DNA from: an uncultured Eubacteriales bacterium
Lineage (GTDB): Bacteria; Bacillota; Clostridia; Oscillospirales; Acutalibacteraceae
DNA length: 17,465 nt
Direction: 5' to 3'
Assembly (NCBI GenBank): GCA_900321195.1
Contig: ONVG01000027.1
Coordinates: forward strand, 1 to 17,465
The translations under genes and the position numbers were made by a program. Position 1 is the stretch's first letter. The number at the start of each line of letters is the position of its first letter. Of this stretch, positions 1-7,302 are shown piece after piece. A model generated the notes under the pieces. The model did no database searches, had not been told where the DNA came from, and worked only from the letters and a program-made list of their open reading frames with translations.

Positions 1-143
1 GCATTCGTACTGTTATCCAGAATATTATTCATTTTGCAGGGCAGCTTACAAAACACGCACGTCAGCTTTTTCTTTCTATCAACAGAAGCAATGCCTGGGC
101 GAATACCTTTTTGGGACTGGTGCAGCGCTTTGTTGCTTGCTGA
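1..143 (+). CDS. Transposase C-terminal fragment (5' end outside window)
   Basis: Reading frame 3 is open from the window edge to a TGA at 141-143 and encodes 46 residues. The segment includes HFAGQLTKHARQLFLSIN and ends in a hydrophobic/basic stretch. The pattern, with a helical basic R-Q-L motif close to the C-terminus, resembles the tail of DDE transposases of the IS1380/IS4 type. The catalytic part lies outside the window, so family assignment is tentative. No terminal inverted repeat can be assigned in the sequence that follows, which leads within 60 bases into the tandem repeat array. It may be the end of a complete element or a remnant. Confidence 0.5.
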   Translation, partial: IRTVIQNIIHFAGQLTKHARQLFLSINRSNAWANTFLGLVQRFVAC

Positions 144-202
144 GTTTCACGGATTCAGGTAACTACTCAATTTTTCGGTCTCACATCATTGACAAACATA
201 CA

Positions 203-422
203 GCGGAGTGCCTCCGCAGTCGATTCGCGTTGTCGCTCACTCCGTTCCGCCGGAGTGCCTCCGGTGTCAATTCGCGTTGTCGCTCACTCCGTTCCAGCGG
301 AGTGCCTCCGCAGTCGATTCGCGTTGTCGCTCACTTCGTTCCGGCGGAGTGTCTCCGCAGTCGATTCGCGTTGTCGCTCACTCCGTTTCGCTCTGATTGC
401 AGACCGTAACTTTATCCACGCG
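203..422. repeat. 47-bp tandem repeat array (4 units) of 6-3-6 hairpins with conserved tail
   Basis: The heptamer CGGAGTG recurs at 204, 251, 298 and 345, an exact 47-base period. Each unit contains a 15-base hairpin (gcggag-tgc-ctccgc), then a spacer ending in GATTCGCG or AATTCGCG, then a segment running from TTGTCGCTCAC to CCGTT. In unit 2 the outer pair of the hairpin changes from G-C to C-G on both arms (250 and 264). Sequence after the last unit (CTCTGAT ... TTTATCCACGCG) matches the end of the second array at 8714-8740, so it is part of the element. The array lies 14 bases past the stop of the reverse-strand permease gene and would be its 3' untranslated region. ORFs crossing it are repetitive Arg/Ser-rich readings and are not treated as genes. 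Confidence 0.9.
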
Positions 423-435
423 CCGGAGTGACTCA

Positions 436-3400
436 TCATTTTTTCATGGAGCTCATTGCTATGAAGTGGCTTATCACAACATATGCAAGAACGAGGATTA
501 TAGTAAATATGTACTCATTTATACTGTTGGCGAAAATGTATTCTCGTGTGCTTGTACTCAGCTTTTCAAGTCCGTATTTAGCTATGAGCATTCCTGCCGG
601 CAGACCTATGATACATGAGAATATGAACTGTAAAAACGACTGCACGAACCATTTTTTTGATATATCATTATGCTGGAAGCCCAATGTTCTGAGTACGCAC
701 AATTCTCTTTTCTTTTCGAGAAGATTTGTCTGAGCTATATTTATTACTATCAAAAGACCTACAACGACAGCAAAGCCTATTATTATCCATGCTGCAAGGT
801 CATATGTCCTGAATACTTTCTCGTTTCCTTCATAGGCAAGCCGTGTAAATACAGTATAGAGATAATTCGGCGCCGATGACGCTTCATCCTCATTTTCACT
901 GCTCAGCGATGAGTAATTTTTTTCGGTTTTGCTCGTAAGGAATTCAAGAAGCTTCTGTTCGTCTGCTCTGTTGATATCGCATATCAGCGAGCCGATAGTA
1001 ACATCTCCAAGCTTTGCAGCTTCATCATATGACATATACTGGAAACGGCTCACACACTGGTTGGATATATCCTCGATTCTGAATTTGTGTCCCTTTATCT
1101 TTACGGTATCACCTTTATTCGCACCGATAGCCTGAGCAAGATGCTTTTCAAGAATTATTCCTTTTTTAGGGACATTTATCTTTTTATCATTCTTGTTGTA
1201 AATGCCGACAAGCTCTGTATTCATATCAACACCGTTTATAACGGCTTTTTCTTTTTTGCCGTCAAACTCTATTTCTGTACGGTAGTATGGCAGTCTTTGA
1301 ACATCCTTTACAAATTTAAGACCTTTTATCTCCCTTACAAATTTTTCATCAAGGTCATCATCAAAGAATATCTGACAGTCATATCTTATCCTTTCATCAT
1401 ATATCTGGTGCAGAAGATAATTCTTTGATGTGATGAAAGCAAGTGATGAGAATATCATCATTACCGATGCTGCAATACATATAACAGATAATCCAAATTT
1501 GAGCTTGTTTCTCAAAAGTATAGTGACACTGAATTTTGTCATAGGCGATGCTTTTGCAGTAAGCTTTTGTACAAATTTCGGTATCTCTGACGTTTCGGGA
1601 GCAGGTCTTGACATTGCCTCGGACGGCATTATTTTAGAAGTGCTGCCTGCGCTTATTATAGTCGATATCTGACCGACTGCTATAGTAAGTATTGCCGCAA
1701 GCGCGAACATCCCTATATTTATGCGGAATGTGACGTTCGGAAGCGGAAAAAATGCGGAATAGTAATTTCCGACATACAGCATAAGACAGCAGCCCATAAA
1801 AGTACCGAGAATAACGGCAAATACAGATACTATCAGGTCAACTGTGCAAAACAGCAGCTTTATGCTTGCCTTTGAAAATCCCAATGCCCTGAGTATTCCT
1901 ATCTCACGCCTGCTCTGCTTTATTACAAGTGACATGAACAGGAACACGACTATAAGTATTATAACAAAGAATATAGCAGGCATAAGTACAGACATTGTTT
2001 CTATAGTTCTGAGGTTGTCGTCTATCCTCTTTTTGACAGCTGATTCTTCATATGTATAGCTGTTTTTTATTTTTATATCATCAGCGCTCAATATATCTTT
2101 GAGCTTTTCTGTTTCTGCTTTGATATCCGCTCCGTCATTGAAATATACAAGGAACTGATTGCGCAGGCTGTCAAAGCCTTCACCGTCTTCAAGCTTGATG
2201 TAAGCCTTTTCAAGCTCTTCTTTAAGGTCGGAAAATTCGCTCAGCGCCTGTGTCCTTTCATCAATAAATTTTTCATCGTTTTTGTTTATCTCTTTTTCGG
2301 CAGCAGAAAGCTTTTCTCCTGCTTCATCCAGCTCAGAAAGTATCTGCTCACGGGTATCGGCTATATTTTGAAGTCCTTCGTTTATCGACGGCAGCTCCTT
2401 GTCTATCTGCTTAATACCTTCATTTATCTTATCGATACCGTCAGAGGCTTCTTTTATTTTAGTATTTATAAATGACGGGACATCTCTTATGTCTTCTTCT
2501 GTAAGACCGTATCCTGCAAGCATGCTTATTATCTTCATGCGCTGGTCGGTAAGCTCCGACTTTTTCTTTTCTGTTTCACTTGCAGACTGTGAATACAGCT
2601 CGACTATATCTCCTACGGTAGAAACAGACTTTCCCGTATAGCCTGAAAGCGTATCGATAAATCCTGCTATGTCAGACATACCTTTTGCGACATCTTCTGC
2701 TTTTCCGCTGCTGCTTATAACGGGAATCAATGAAACTATTGCGCGGAGATCATACTCATCTATTTTGTCGGTTATATATGAAAGTACAGACTTTGTATTC
2801 TCATAATTTTCTTCAAGGCTTATATATCTGTTATATAAATTATACCTTTTCATAATAGTTATGAGCATTTCTCTGTCGCTGTCGGAAACGGCTGACATAT
2901 CGTCAAATTTTCCGCTTGTTATATATCTGTAGTCAGACACAGCCTGATCCATATATTCTGTGAGCTTATTTGCATACTCGGACACAGACCTGCTCTTATC
3001 AAACAAAAATCCGTATTTGCTTATCGTTGTATAATATTCGCTGAACGTCTCCGCCGCATTCATAACAGACTCTATCCTGATATCAGGATAATTTGAAAGT
3101 ATATTCATGAGCATGGCTGTTTTCGGGTCTTTTATCAGCTTGTTCATGCTTTCAAGAAGTGAGAGTGCTTCATCTGTTTGTTTAAGACTGTCAGATGCCT
3201 TTCTGAGCGCCGGCTCATTATCAACAAGCTTATCGATATCCTTTTTTATCGCTGTTTTTGCATCGATAAGCTGCTGCTTCTTTTCCAGGATATCGCTCTT
3301 TGTGCCTTCAAGTTCAAGTTCTGCCTGCATCAGCTGTTCAAGCTTTTCCTCAGCCTCGGCGGCAGAGTCATTGAAAAGCTTCTGATTATCACTCAGCTGC

Positions 3401-4113
3401 TGCTTTGCATCGTAGAGCTTTGTTTCGGCGTCATCAAGCTTTTTTTCAGCCTTTCCCCATTCTGTATCAAGCTCATCCTGTTTTTCGTCAAGCTTGTCCT
3501 TTGCTTGCACGTATTTTTTCTCATATTCGTCAGAAATAAGCTTTGCCGACACATAAGCATAACCGAAATCTGTATTGACTCCCCATGAATCATCTGTCGG
3601 CTGTACAGATATTGTTTCGGGACATGAAACTATACCTGATACAAAATATTCATTGTACTCATTATCAGCCTTTACTTTTACAGTATCGCCTGCTTTTATA
3701 TGGTTATCATTGGCGAAATTATATTCAAGATATATTTCATCCTTCCCTTCACTGTCACGTCTTTCCCAGAAATAAAATTTCTGTTTGTCATCGGGGCTGT
3801 ATGAAAATATCCTGACAGACAAATAACGTGCCCTTATGCTTTTAAGATATGTATCTCCGCACATTCGTGCATTTATCTCCGAAACGGAGCTGATAATTTT
3901 CAGCTTATCTATTACATCACGGCTTGTTACATCGGTGGTGATAACAGCGTCGGGACAGCAGTATTCATCAAGATAATTTGACAGGGATACATCCAGCGAT
4001 GTATAGGACGCTGAAAGACCTGTCATAAAGCCGCATCCCATAGCCGAAACGAGCATTATTGATATGAGCAGCTTTTTATACTTTTTAAAAATAGGCAATA
4101 TCATTCTTCTCAT
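436..4113 (-). CDS. FtsX-type ABC transporter permease with giant extracytoplasmic coiled coils
   Basis: This 1225-residue membrane protein is the permease partner of the ATPase encoded just upstream. It has two FtsX-like halves. The first has an N-terminal membrane helix (about 11-33) and a helix cluster from about 710, followed by the cytoplasmic coupling motif QSRREIGILRALGFS. The second has a helix at about 871-892, a soluble MacB-like domain, and helices from about 1105 with the matching motif KKRELCVLRTLGFQ. The total is about eight helices, as in type VII (MacB/FtsX/LolCDE) transporters. Between helix 1 and the first cluster lie about 670 extracytoplasmic residues, including heptad-rich coiled coils at about 195-300 and 508-655. 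These could form a long hairpin reaching into the wall, perhaps for mechanotransmission, substrate handling or peptidoglycan-enzyme control. The substrate cannot be read from sequence. The start lies 4 bases after the ATPase stop, so the two are co-translated. Confidence 0.9.
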   Translation of the reverse strand: MRRMILPIFKKYKKLLISIMLVSAMGCGFMTGLSASYTSLDVSLSNYLDEYCCPDAVITTDVTSRDVIDKLKIISSVSEINARMCGDTYLKSIRARYLSVRIFSYSPDDKQKFYFWERRDSEGKDEIYLEYNFANDNHIKAGDTVKVKADNEYNEYFVSGIVSCPETISVQPTDDSWGVNTDFGYAYVSAKLISDEYEKKYVQAKDKLDEKQDELDTEWGKAEKKLDDAETKLYDAKQQLSDNQKLFNDSAAEAEEKLEQLMQAELELEGTKSDILEKKQQLIDAKTAIKKDIDKLVDNEPALRKASDSLKQTDEALSLLESMNKLIKDPKTAMLMNILSNYPDIRIESVMNAAETFSEYYTTISKYGFLFDKSRSVSEYANKLTEYMDQAVSDYRYITSGKFDDMSAVSDSDREMLITIMKRYNLYNRYISLEENYENTKSVLSYITDKIDEYDLRAIVSLIPVISSSGKAEDVAKGMSDIAGFIDTLSGYTGKSVSTVGDIVELYSQSASETEKKKSELTDQRMKIISMLAGYGLTEEDIRDVPSFINTKIKEASDGIDKINEGIKQIDKELPSINEGLQNIADTREQILSELDEAGEKLSAAEKEINKNDEKFIDERTQALSEFSDLKEELEKAYIKLEDGEGFDSLRNQFLVYFNDGADIKAETEKLKDILSADDIKIKNSYTYEESAVKKRIDDNLRTIETMSVLMPAIFFVIILIVVFLFMSLVIKQSRREIGILRALGFSKASIKLLFCTVDLIVSVFAVILGTFMGCCLMLYVGNYYSAFFPLPNVTFRINIGMFALAAILTIAVGQISTIISAGSTSKIMPSEAMSRPAPETSEIPKFVQKLTAKASPMTKFSVTILLRNKLKFGLSVICIAASVMMIFSSLAFITSKNYLLHQIYDERIRYDCQIFFDDDLDEKFVREIKGLKFVKDVQRLPYYRTEIEFDGKKEKAVINGVDMNTELVGIYNKNDKKINVPKKGIILEKHLAQAIGANKGDTVKIKGHKFRIEDISNQCVSRFQYMSYDEAAKLGDVTIGSLICDINRADEQKLLEFLTSKTEKNYSSLSSENEDEASSAPNYLYTVFTRLAYEGNEKVFRTYDLAAWIIIGFAVVVGLLIVINIAQTNLLEKKRELCVLRTLGFQHNDISKKWFVQSFLQFIFSCIIGLPAGMLIAKYGLEKLSTSTREYIFANSINEYIFTIILVLAYVVISHFIAMSSMKK

Positions 4114-4117
4114 AGGC

Positions 4118-4840
4118 TTACCACTCTATACTTGCTGCTGAAACAGGCTGGTCATTCACAGTGACACTTTTTATCATGCCGTTCCTCATCTTTATTATAC
4201 GGTCGGACATCTTTCCGATCTCCTGTGTATGAGTAACGATAACAACGGTTCTGCCGTGCTGCCTTACAAGCTTTTCAAGCTCTGCAAGTATCTGTTTTCC
4301 GGTCTCATAGTCAAGCGCGCCCGTAGGCTCATCGCAGAGAAGAAGCTTAGGATCCTTTGCAAGCGCTCTTGCGATAGACACTCTCTGCTGCTGACCGCCG
4401 GAAAGCTGTGAGGGATAGCTTTTTGTTTTCCCGCTCAGTCCAACTATTTCAAACACTTTTTTCACAATTTTGGCATCGCGGGCAGTAAGTGCAACATTTT
4501 CCTCTGCGGTAAGCTCAGATATAAGATTGAACGACTGAAAAACAAAGCCTACATTTTTTTTCCTGTAATCTGTAAGCGCTCTGTCGTTCATTTTGCAAAT
4601 ATCCTGATTGTCAACGATTATAGAGCCTTTGTCGGGCTTGTCCATAGCGCCGAGGGAATTCAGCAGGGTACTTTTTCCGCTTCCCGAACTGCCGAGTATA
4701 GTAAGCAGTTCACCCTCATATATTTTAAGAGAAACATCGGCAAGAGCGTCTATCTTTGCTTCACCCTCTCCGTATGATTTCCAGAGGTGCTGTGCTTCAA
4801 GAAGGACTCTTTTTTCTTTTTCTTCAAAATTTTTTTCCAA
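4118..4840 (-). CDS. ABC transporter ATP-binding protein (MacB/LolD-type)
   Basis: This 240-residue nucleotide-binding subunit shows every core motif: Walker A GSSGSGKST at 50-58, the Q-loop FQS at 101-103, signature LSGGQ at 146-150, Walker B LLLCDE at 166-171 followed by PTGALD, and the H-loop histidine at 204. Length and motif spacing fit the lipoprotein/peptide exporter ATPases that pair with FtsX-type permeases. The predicted start is TTG, because no in-frame ATG lies near the conserved N-terminus. A GGGGG ribosome site at 4850-4854 sits nine bases upstream and supports it. The gene is 4 bases upstream of the permease and forms an operon with it. The ATPase hydrolyses ATP at the inner face of the membrane. 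The exported substrate or controlled target is unknown. Confidence 0.92.
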   Translation of the reverse strand: MEKNFEEKEKRVLLEAQHLWKSYGEGEAKIDALADVSLKIYEGELLTILGSSGSGKSTLLNSLGAMDKPDKGSIIVDNQDICKMNDRALTDYRKKNVGFVFQSFNLISELTAEENVALTARDAKIVKKVFEIVGLSGKTKSYPSQLSGGQQQRVSIARALAKDPKLLLCDEPTGALDYETGKQILAELEKLVRQHGRTVVIVTHTQEIGKMSDRIIKMRNGMIKSVTVNDQPVSAASIEW

Positions 4841-4864
4841 AACAATTTACCCCCGATATAGTTT

Positions 4865-4927
4865 GGAGTCAGGAGTCAAGAGTCAGGAGTGTGAAGTTAT
4901 GCTCAAAACTCCACACTCCTGACTTTT
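4865..4927. repeat. Heptad direct repeats overlapping a 13-bp inverted repeat
   Basis: Four consecutive 7-base units (gagtcag, gagtcaa, gagtcag, gagtgtg) start at 4866. The last two form the left arm of a perfect 13-base stem: agtcaggagtgtg at 4881-4893 pairs with cacactcctgact at 4912-4924. The block lies in the 116-base gap between the wall-protein stop and the ATPase start. In the reverse-strand transcript no U-run follows the stem, so it does not look like an intrinsic terminator for that direction. Only four T residues follow it on the forward strand. In the reverse transcript the 5' arm could also pair with a second CTCCTGACT copy just downstream of the stem, giving two competing folds. 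Confidence 0.75.
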
Positions 4928-4956
4928 ACCTGTAGTATTTCAGTGCGTGTTCAATT

Positions 4957-7023
4957 TTATCGTTTTTTATTTTTGCGTTTCTTTGATGCGATGATTCCCA
5001 CGATACCCGAGGAAACGGCTGTAATAGCTGCTCCCAAAGCAAGAGCTGTTCCGCCTGTCTTAGGATAATTTCCGAAAACTCCGGGGTTCAAGGGGCTGTA
5101 TGACGATGACGAAGGCAAAGAATAGCTTTGCTCAATTACGTTTCCGACAACATTGACTATAATATCTATATTTCCGTCCTCCATGACAAGAGTAAGGTTG
5201 TTTTTGCCGTCTTTAAGTGTATTCAGATAATCAGGCGTAAGAGTGACTTCTCCGTTATTTATTGATATACTGTCAGGCTTTGAAATAAGTGAAAGCATAC
5301 CGCTCCTGCGTACAGATGCAGTGCCTGAAACAGAGTTTGTCTTTATTGTTATACCCTCAGTGCTGTTTCTTTTCCATGTGAATACCGACCTGTCAGCCGT
5401 AAGTCCTGTTGAAGCACCGGACTTGTTTCTTCTGTCGGTAACATTTATCGTAACAGGAAGGTCGCCGTCATCAAACCTGAATATCAGGTGATTTTCACCG
5501 TTTTCAAGCTTTCTGAGAATTGGAGCGATAATTCCTGCTCTGCCGAATATGACATATACGCCCTTATCTTTTGTTGAGAAAAGCTCTTGTCCGTCCTTCA
5601 TCACGGCAAGATTTCTTGACCTTGAATTTGTCTTTACGGCTATTCCGATAAGGTCACTTCTGTCCCAGTTAAAGTAGGTCTCGTCTGCGGTGATATTTCC
5701 GGTATTTTCCGGAGTTTCTCCGCCGTCATCAACTATTTTTATGTTTATATCGATACAGCCCTCTTTGAGCATAAGTGTAATTGAATTATCTCCTGTGCCG
5801 AGCTTTTTAAGAAAGTCTGCATCCAGAGTTATCATGCCGTCCTCTATAGACAGATTTTTGCTCAAAAGACTTGACGCTAAAAGGATATTATCCTTTTTTA
5901 CAGCAAAGCTTTTTGACTTGGAATTTGTCTGTATAACTATGCCGCTGTCACTGCTCCTGCTCCATACGAAATTTGTTTCGTCAGCGGTAAGCTCAGCGCT
6001 GTCCTCGTGCATTTTGTCGGTGACGAATATATTTACAGGTATTTTTCCGTCATCGAATTCAAATACAAGGCTGTTTTCGCCGTCATCAAGAGCTTTGAGT
6101 ATGTTTGCGGTCATTCCTACTCTGCCTTTTATTATGTATACGCCTATATCCTTGTTTGATGCAAAAGGCTCACCGTTCTTTGTTATAGTTACATTGTGTG
6201 ATGATGAATTTGTATGCAGTGCGATACCTATAAGGTCGCTTCTGTCCCATGTAAGCTCGGTTTCCTCAGCTGTAATTATTTTTTCCTCAGAGGGTTCCTG
6301 CTCTTTGCTGTCCGTGACGATTATTTTTATATCTATTTTGCCTTCTTTCAATATAAGCTCAATATTGTTTTCGCCGACAGCAAGCTTTTTAAGCAGTTCT
6401 GAGCCTATGGTTATCTTTCCGTCCTCTATTGAAAGCTGTCTTGTCACAAGACTTGATACTAAAAGCAGCTTATTCTTTAACGTAAACTGTTTTGATGATG
6501 AATTTGTCATTATGACGATATCGGAGCCGCTGTTCCTGTCCCATTCAAAAACCGTATTGTCAGCCGATAAAACAAACTCTTCATCAGATACTTCCTCTGA
6601 TACTTCCGATATTTCCTGTGATACTTCTTCAGGGTGATTATTTGTAACATTTACGGAGATGCTGTATTTTTTATCTATAGTTATCAGGTCTATAGTATTC
6701 TCACCGTCATCAAGCTTTGCCAAAAGAGATACGCCTATGGTTATCTCTCCTTTTTTTATGGTGATATCACTGTTAAGCGTCGAAGCAAAAAGTCTGTTGT
6801 TTCTTATGAGAACAGCTTCATCAAATGAAGTGCCGAGCTTCAAGGTTATGCCGTTATTATCACTTCTGTCCCATTTAAAAGAAAATTTTTGTGAGACCTC
6901 AGCGTTATCCGAAAAAACAGTATTGCTCTCGGCATTTGCCGCAAAAGCGCATGCTCCCGATGCTGCCGTACCTGCCATAAGAACGGTCGCCAGCAAACAG
7001 CACATGATCGTTTTAGACCTCAT
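4957..7023 (-). CDS. Secreted wall-anchored protein with six X2/Ig-like repeats
   Basis: This 688-residue surface protein starts with a signal peptide (MRSKTIMCCLLATVLMAGTA, cleavage near the CAFAANAES region). Six tandem domains of about 87 residues follow, at roughly 43-128, 150-238, 249-336, 345-432, 444-530 and 541-627. Each has a T-A-D-x-T-x-F-x-W-D-R-S opening, a G-x-I/V-T-L centre and a final G-x-x-x-I-x-V-T strand. The pattern resembles the CBM_X2/Ig-like fold found in clostridial surface and cellulosomal proteins. A Ser-rich linker leads to a sorting signal, YPKTGG at 653-658, then a hydrophobic helix and KKRKNKKR. It is a variant of LPXTG, so sortase anchoring is inferred. The start at 7023 is preferred over 7056 because AGGAGTG sits seven bases before it and the signal peptide then begins cleanly. 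No catalytic domain is visible; an adhesive or scaffolding role is inference. Confidence 0.85.
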   Translation of the reverse strand: MRSKTIMCCLLATVLMAGTAASGACAFAANAESNTVFSDNAEVSQKFSFKWDRSDNNGITLKLGTSFDEAVLIRNNRLFASTLNSDITIKKGEITIGVSLLAKLDDGENTIDLITIDKKYSISVNVTNNHPEEVSQEISEVSEEVSDEEFVLSADNTVFEWDRNSGSDIVIMTNSSSKQFTLKNKLLLVSSLVTRQLSIEDGKITIGSELLKKLAVGENNIELILKEGKIDIKIIVTDSKEQEPSEEKIITAEETELTWDRSDLIGIALHTNSSSHNVTITKNGEPFASNKDIGVYIIKGRVGMTANILKALDDGENSLVFEFDDGKIPVNIFVTDKMHEDSAELTADETNFVWSRSSDSGIVIQTNSKSKSFAVKKDNILLASSLLSKNLSIEDGMITLDADFLKKLGTGDNSITLMLKEGCIDINIKIVDDGGETPENTGNITADETYFNWDRSDLIGIAVKTNSRSRNLAVMKDGQELFSTKDKGVYVIFGRAGIIAPILRKLENGENHLIFRFDDGDLPVTINVTDRRNKSGASTGLTADRSVFTWKRNSTEGITIKTNSVSGTASVRRSGMLSLISKPDSISINNGEVTLTPDYLNTLKDGKNNLTLVMEDGNIDIIVNVVGNVIEQSYSLPSSSSYSPLNPGVFGNYPKTGGTALALGAAITAVSSGIVGIIASKKRKNKKR

Positions 7024-7046
7024 ATCTATCACTCCTATAGAAATTT

Positions 7047-7076
7047 CAGACCGCATCTTTAAAGAATAGCGGTCTG
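7047..7076 (-). promoter_or_regulatory. Leader hairpin upstream of wall-protein ribosome site
   Basis: CAGACCGC (7047-7054) and GCGGTCTG (7069-7076) form a perfect 8-base stem, and the loop itself contains the palindrome tctttaaaga. In the reverse transcript the stem ends about ten bases before AGGAGTG. It is followed by AAATTTC rather than a U-run, so it is more likely a leader stability or translation-control element than a terminator. Its function is unproven. Confidence 0.5.
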
Positions 7077-7116
7077 TATTTTTAGTAAAAATTAGTAAAA
7101 ATATTTGTTTGTATAT

Positions 7117-7146
7117 ATTATAACATATTGTCTATGTACATATCAA
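7117..7146 (-). promoter_or_regulatory. Sigma-A promoter of wall-protein gene
   Basis: On the reverse strand TTGATA (7146-7141) and a perfect TATAAT (7122-7117) are separated by 18 bases. Transcription would begin near 7110, giving a leader of about 87 bases that carries the hairpin at 7047-7076. No competing promoter is evident closer to the gene. Confidence 0.7.
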
Positions 7147-7302
7147 GCCGTTTTTAAAAATGTGAAAGGCTTTCTTGCTTTTGCTATTTATTGAGCTTTA
7201 ATATCGATATTGACGAAGCAAAGGGTTAAAGAATAAACGAGCTTTGTATAGTGGATAATTAATATATCCGATGACCGTAATAAGAATTATCCGTCAAAGT
7301 AA
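7147..7302. other. Intergenic stretch without a gene
   Basis: This is AT-rich DNA between the wall-protein promoter and the ATPase stop. It holds a perfect 12-base palindrome, aatatcgatatt (7200-7211), which could be an operator, and an 8-base inverted repeat with arms ggataatt and aattatcc. A short aagcc/ggctt stem lies near 7146-7175. None has a clear U-tract in the direction of the neighbouring gene, so no terminator can be assigned for the DUF815 gene. Confidence 0.4.

Noticed and set aside
203..391. CRISPR array
   Set aside because: The whole 47-base unit is repeated, with no unique spacers between repeats and no cas genes nearby.
412..420. DnaA-box-like TTATCCACG as part of an origin
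   Set aside because: It is a single site inside the conserved repeat tail, and the second copy has TTATTCACG. No cluster of boxes or dnaA/dnaN context is present.
137..431. Three overlapping forward ORFs of 62-90 residues rich in Arg and Ser
   Set aside because: They are readings of the 47-bp repeat in three frames and carry no ribosome site; 47 is not a multiple of three, so each protein merely cycles through frames.
4881..4924. Intrinsic terminator of the wall-protein gene
   Set aside because: The stem is strong, but the reverse transcript continues with CTTGACTCC instead of a U-run.
5690..6637. 315-residue forward ORF opposite the wall-protein gene
   Set aside because: It mirrors the repeated domains on the antisense strand and has no independent coding features.
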